From contig NC_067145.1 of assembly GCF_903995435.1 (NCBI RefSeq), forward strand, positions 54,067,734 to 54,131,733: DNA of 64,000 bases, written 5' to 3'. A program made the position numbers and the translations under genes. The DNA comes from Acomys russatus. Taxonomy: Eukaryota > Chordata > Mammalia > Rodentia > Muridae. Under the pieces are notes generated by a model. The model was given only the letters and a program-made list of their open reading frames with translations, searched no databases and had not been told where the DNA came from. This document shows, piece after piece, positions 63,066 through 64,000 of this stretch (its first letter is position 1; each line of letters begins with the position of its first letter).

Positions 63066-64000
63066 TGAAAGAAAGATAAGTTCCCAGTTAATCAAGGTTG
63101 TTTTCTCTGTGTCCTAGTACTGAAGTATCTTTAACAATAGGGTTTTACCAGCTAGTTATGGTGGTCAATCAAGAGGAACAAGACAGCCTGTGTTGCTGTG
63201 GTGCTGCCAGGGCCTTGCTGGCTAGTAACTCATAGGGGGAGATATTTCCTGTCACTGAGATGTTCACTTAACCCATGTCTTCTTTTCTTTCTCACGTAAA
63301 CATGTTGGTTATATGTACCTCTGTTCAAACTGAAATTTAGGAATTTGATTGACAAATTATAATTAATTCGAGGAGCCATAACAAGAAATGCCTTTGACAC
63401 CACTCATGTTGTTTTGGGAAACGGGGTACAAGTAAAGCCCTTTTGTAAATGAGGAAACCGAAGCTTACATATGAAGCTCCAAAGCCACCAGATGTATCCC
63501 CAAAACCAAGTCCAGCCATTCCCAGCTCTGTGCTGGCCTCTGTGTGGAGAGCTGCCGTAGATAATGCATTTGTATACTTAACCTCAGACATTTTGTAGCA
63601 TTTACTATTAGGTTCCCGGCTGGGAACTTTGCTGTAGATTGGAAAACTGAAAACAAAGATGTTTTTCTCATTTTGGGAGAACAGATAGGAGAAACAAGAT
63701 GTACCTAAGTTGTAGTGAATGTGAAAGGGACAGAGGTAGATCCGAGATCCATGGGGACATGTAAAGGTAGTGAAAGGTGAGAGAGAAAATAAAAAAAACC
63801 TAGGACGGTTAGAATGAACTTTTTAAAAAAGTTCTGACTACATATTACTCGACAAGTTATAACTGAAAGTTATTTTTTGCTGCTTTCCCTTATCACTGTT
63901 GCTCTAAGAGAGAGTGTGGTAAATTCCCCCAGCAAAGTGGGAAATTAATATGATGGGTGAGAAGTGGAGTCAGGTACCGTACTAACTGGGCTTGGCATTT

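Larger units (their letters stand above)
62039..64000 (+). other. Usp6nl: Start of the Usp6nl intron after exon L
   Basis: Begins with donor gtaagaag. Contains (TTG)n at 62107-62121, a dispersed repeat and a B1. 63066-64000 shows nothing I can assign, and no next exon is present. Confidence 0.85.

Overview
This is mammalian nuclear DNA, almost certainly from a rodent. It is packed with rodent-type SINEs: B1, B2, B3, B4 (an ID head joined to a B1-like body) and ID fragments. It also holds many (GT)n, (CATC)n, (TCTA)n and poly(T) tracts. The younger B1 copies read 'ccttggctgtcctggactcgctttgtagacc', cut here to the diagnostic part 'cctggactcgctttgtagac'. I associate that form more with cricetid rodents (hamsters, voles, deer mice) than with house mouse. 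The genus is an inference from SINE subfamily only.

One protein-coding gene is visible: Usp6nl (RN-tre), on the + strand. Twelve consecutive coding exons lie between 22665 and 62038. All have AG/GT boundaries and join in one frame with no stop, giving 358 codons' worth of sequence. They encode the N-terminal region and the whole catalytic TBC (Rab-GAP) domain. The arginine finger (R150 if the protein starts Met-Asn), the glutamine finger in the YCQG motif and the RGEVW motif are all intact. The first coding exon (which would supply ATG plus one base) and the long proline-rich C-terminal half are not in the window.

Layout: 1-22664 is the large upstream intron (or the 5' flank plus intron), made of repeats and unassigned sequence. 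It contains a perfect 28-bp inverted repeat at 11556-11623 at the edge of a roughly 2.1-kb AT-rich unit that resembles a rodent dispersed repeat. 22665-45435 holds the five N-terminal exons, separated by 3.8-8.4 kb introns that contain copies of a rodent dispersed repeat, one interrupted by a second repeat. 42728-43115 looks like a solo LTR on the minus strand. 45328-58922 holds most of the TBC exons, including a 95-nt intron. 58923-61885 is an intron carrying a striking 16-copy, 35-bp minisatellite. 62039-64000 is the start of the next intron.

I see no evidence of a novel gene system. The unusual items are structural: the minisatellite open in all three frames, the perfect hairpin, a 180-bp mirror-like polypyrimidine tract just downstream of the first visible exon, and two small GC-rich islands in the upstream intron with no assigned function.
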